Shown piece after piece: positions 17,013 through 17,959 of a DNA stretch of 17,959 nt. A program made the position numbers and the translations under genes. Source of the DNA: an uncultured Lysobacter sp. (GTDB lineage Bacteria > Pseudomonadota > Gammaproteobacteria > Xanthomonadales > Xanthomonadaceae). Position 1 is the stretch's first letter; each line of letters starts with the position of its first letter. Location: the NCBI GenBank assembly GCA_946480055.1, contig CAMLID010000067.1, forward strand, positions 1-17,959, read 5' to 3'. The notes beneath the pieces were generated by a model. It was not told where the DNA came from, made no database searches, and saw only the letters and a list, made by a program, of their open reading frames with translations.

Positions 17013-17959
17013 TCAGGGCCGAACGAACGTTGCGATATCGCCCAGTTCCGCGAGTACGACCGTGGCATAAGCGCCCGCCGGGAGGACGAAATCCAGCTCC
17101 AGTGCGACGCCTTCGGTGGCCTCGATCCAGCGCCAGCTCAGTCCGGCCGGACGCAGCCGCAGGGCGCGGCGTTCCTGGTTGAGACCGGCCTGTTCCAGGC
17201 CCGCGCGCAACGCGGCGGCGTCCTCGCCGTCCAGCGCGGCCTGCTCGATCGCGGCCGCGGCATCGCGGCTACGCAACTCGCCGCGGCCCCAGAGCGGGCC
17301 GCTGGGGTGAATGTCGAACGCCGCCAGACGCGCGGCCAGAGTGTCGTCGAACGGCTCCGGACCGAACACGCTGCGGCTGCCGTCGAGCATCCAGACCTCG
17401 CCGTCCAGCGGACGGTCCCAGCAGTCCGCGTTCACGCGCGCGGTCAGGACCCGGTTGAACAGTTCCGAGCGCGCGGCCGACAGCAGCAGACTGCGCTGCT
17501 CGCGCCGCACCCGGCGCCCACCGAACATCGCCAGGGCGTTGGCGACGTTGTCGCCGTCGCGGCCGAAGCGTTGTTCGCCGAAATAATTGGGCACGCCGCG
17601 CGCGGCGAGCGCCTGCAGACGCGCCTCGATCGCCGCGCGATCGCCTTCCAGCTCGCGCAGGGTCAGCACGAAGCGGTTGCCGGCCAGAGCGCCGCGCGGC
17701 AGTTTCTTGGCGTGCCAGGCGCTGTCCAGCGCCCGCAGGCCCTCGCCCGATGCGGAGGCTTCCTGCAGCGTCGCCAAATCCGGCGCCACCCGCTTGGGCA
17801 GGTGCACGCTGAAACGCTGGCGGGTGAGCGCGTGGCGGTCCTTGAGACCGGCGTAGCCGATCGCCAGCTCGCCGACGCCGGCCCAAGCCGCGATCCGTTT
17901 GGCCGCGAAGGCCGTGTTCATGCCGCGCTTCTCGATCGTCAGCAGCAGGTGCTCGCCGC
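17013..17959 (-). CDS. truD: tRNA pseudouridine(13) synthase TruD, partial (5' end outside the window)
   Basis: TruD makes pseudouridine at position 13 of tRNA-Glu. The visible 314 residues begin [20 protein letters not shown], the conserved N-terminal strand region, so the open frame extends past the window edge and the ATG at 17921 is internal. The catalytic Asp lies in [10 protein letters not shown]. The motif [14 protein letters not shown] follows, then the TRUD insertion domain and the C-terminal [13 protein letters not shown] region. In E. coli truD directly precedes surE; here three genes lie between. It ends TGA at 17013. Confidence 0.96.
   Translation of the reverse strand, partial: GEHLLLTIEKRGMNTAFAAKRIAAWAGVGELAIGYAGLKDRHALTRQRFSVHLPKRVAPDLATLQEASASGEGLRALDSAWHAKKLPRGALAGNRFVLTLRELEGDRAAIEARLQALAARGVPNYFGEQRFGRDGDNVANALAMFGGRRVRREQRSLLLSAARSELFNRVLTARVNADCWDRPLDGEVWMLDGSRSVFGPEPFDDTLAARLAAFDIHPSGPLWGRGELRSRDAAAAIEQAALDGEDAAALRAGLEQAGLNQERRALRLRPAGLSWRWIEATEGVALELDFVLPAGAYATVVLAELGDIATFVRP

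Overview
The window is high-GC DNA from a gammaproteobacterium, most likely Xanthomonadaceae and possibly Lysobacter. This rests on protein character, gene order and REP elements with the core GGAGCGGCGTAAGCCGC; no database search was possible. Most of it is core genome carrying three gene blocks also known from E. coli, brought close together here.

Block 1 (1-5703, minus strand) reads miaA, hfq, hflX, hflK, hflC, a yjeT-like DUF2065 gene, then purA, cut by the window edge. This is the E. coli order. It combines tRNA modification, the Hfq RNA chaperone, a ribosome-associated GTPase, and the HflKC membrane complex that modulates FtsH. A good sigma70-type promoter for hflKC overlaps the hflX stop codon, and a strong terminator hairpin separates the DUF2065 gene from purA.

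A stretch of about 1,050 bases (5704-6750) without a convincing gene separates miaA from folP. It holds four diverged repeat units, each headed by a TCCACA...TGTGGA dyad resembling paired DnaA boxes. The two best units align over 117 bases without a gap. This is the least explained part of the window.

Block 2 (6751-10938) is folP, ftsH and rlmE on the minus strand with yhbY divergent. A REP doublet and a strong ftsH terminator lie between ftsH and folP. On the plus strand yhbY is followed by a small Mth938-like gene and a lipoprotein with an M15 peptidase motif, whose start overlaps the stop before it. The convergent gap at 11956-12205 holds two more REP doublets.

Block 3 (12206-17959, minus strand) is truD (partial), surE, pcm, a YqaA/DedA-like membrane protein and an NlpD-like LysM-LytM lipoprotein. 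The last four form a tight cluster, partly with ATGA overlaps. Between truD and surE sit a small lipoprotein gene, a plus-strand Smr-domain gene that may be leaderless, and an unrecognised lipoprotein gene. No rpoS follows nlpD within the window.

No tRNA, rRNA, CRISPR array, insertion sequence or prophage gene was seen.
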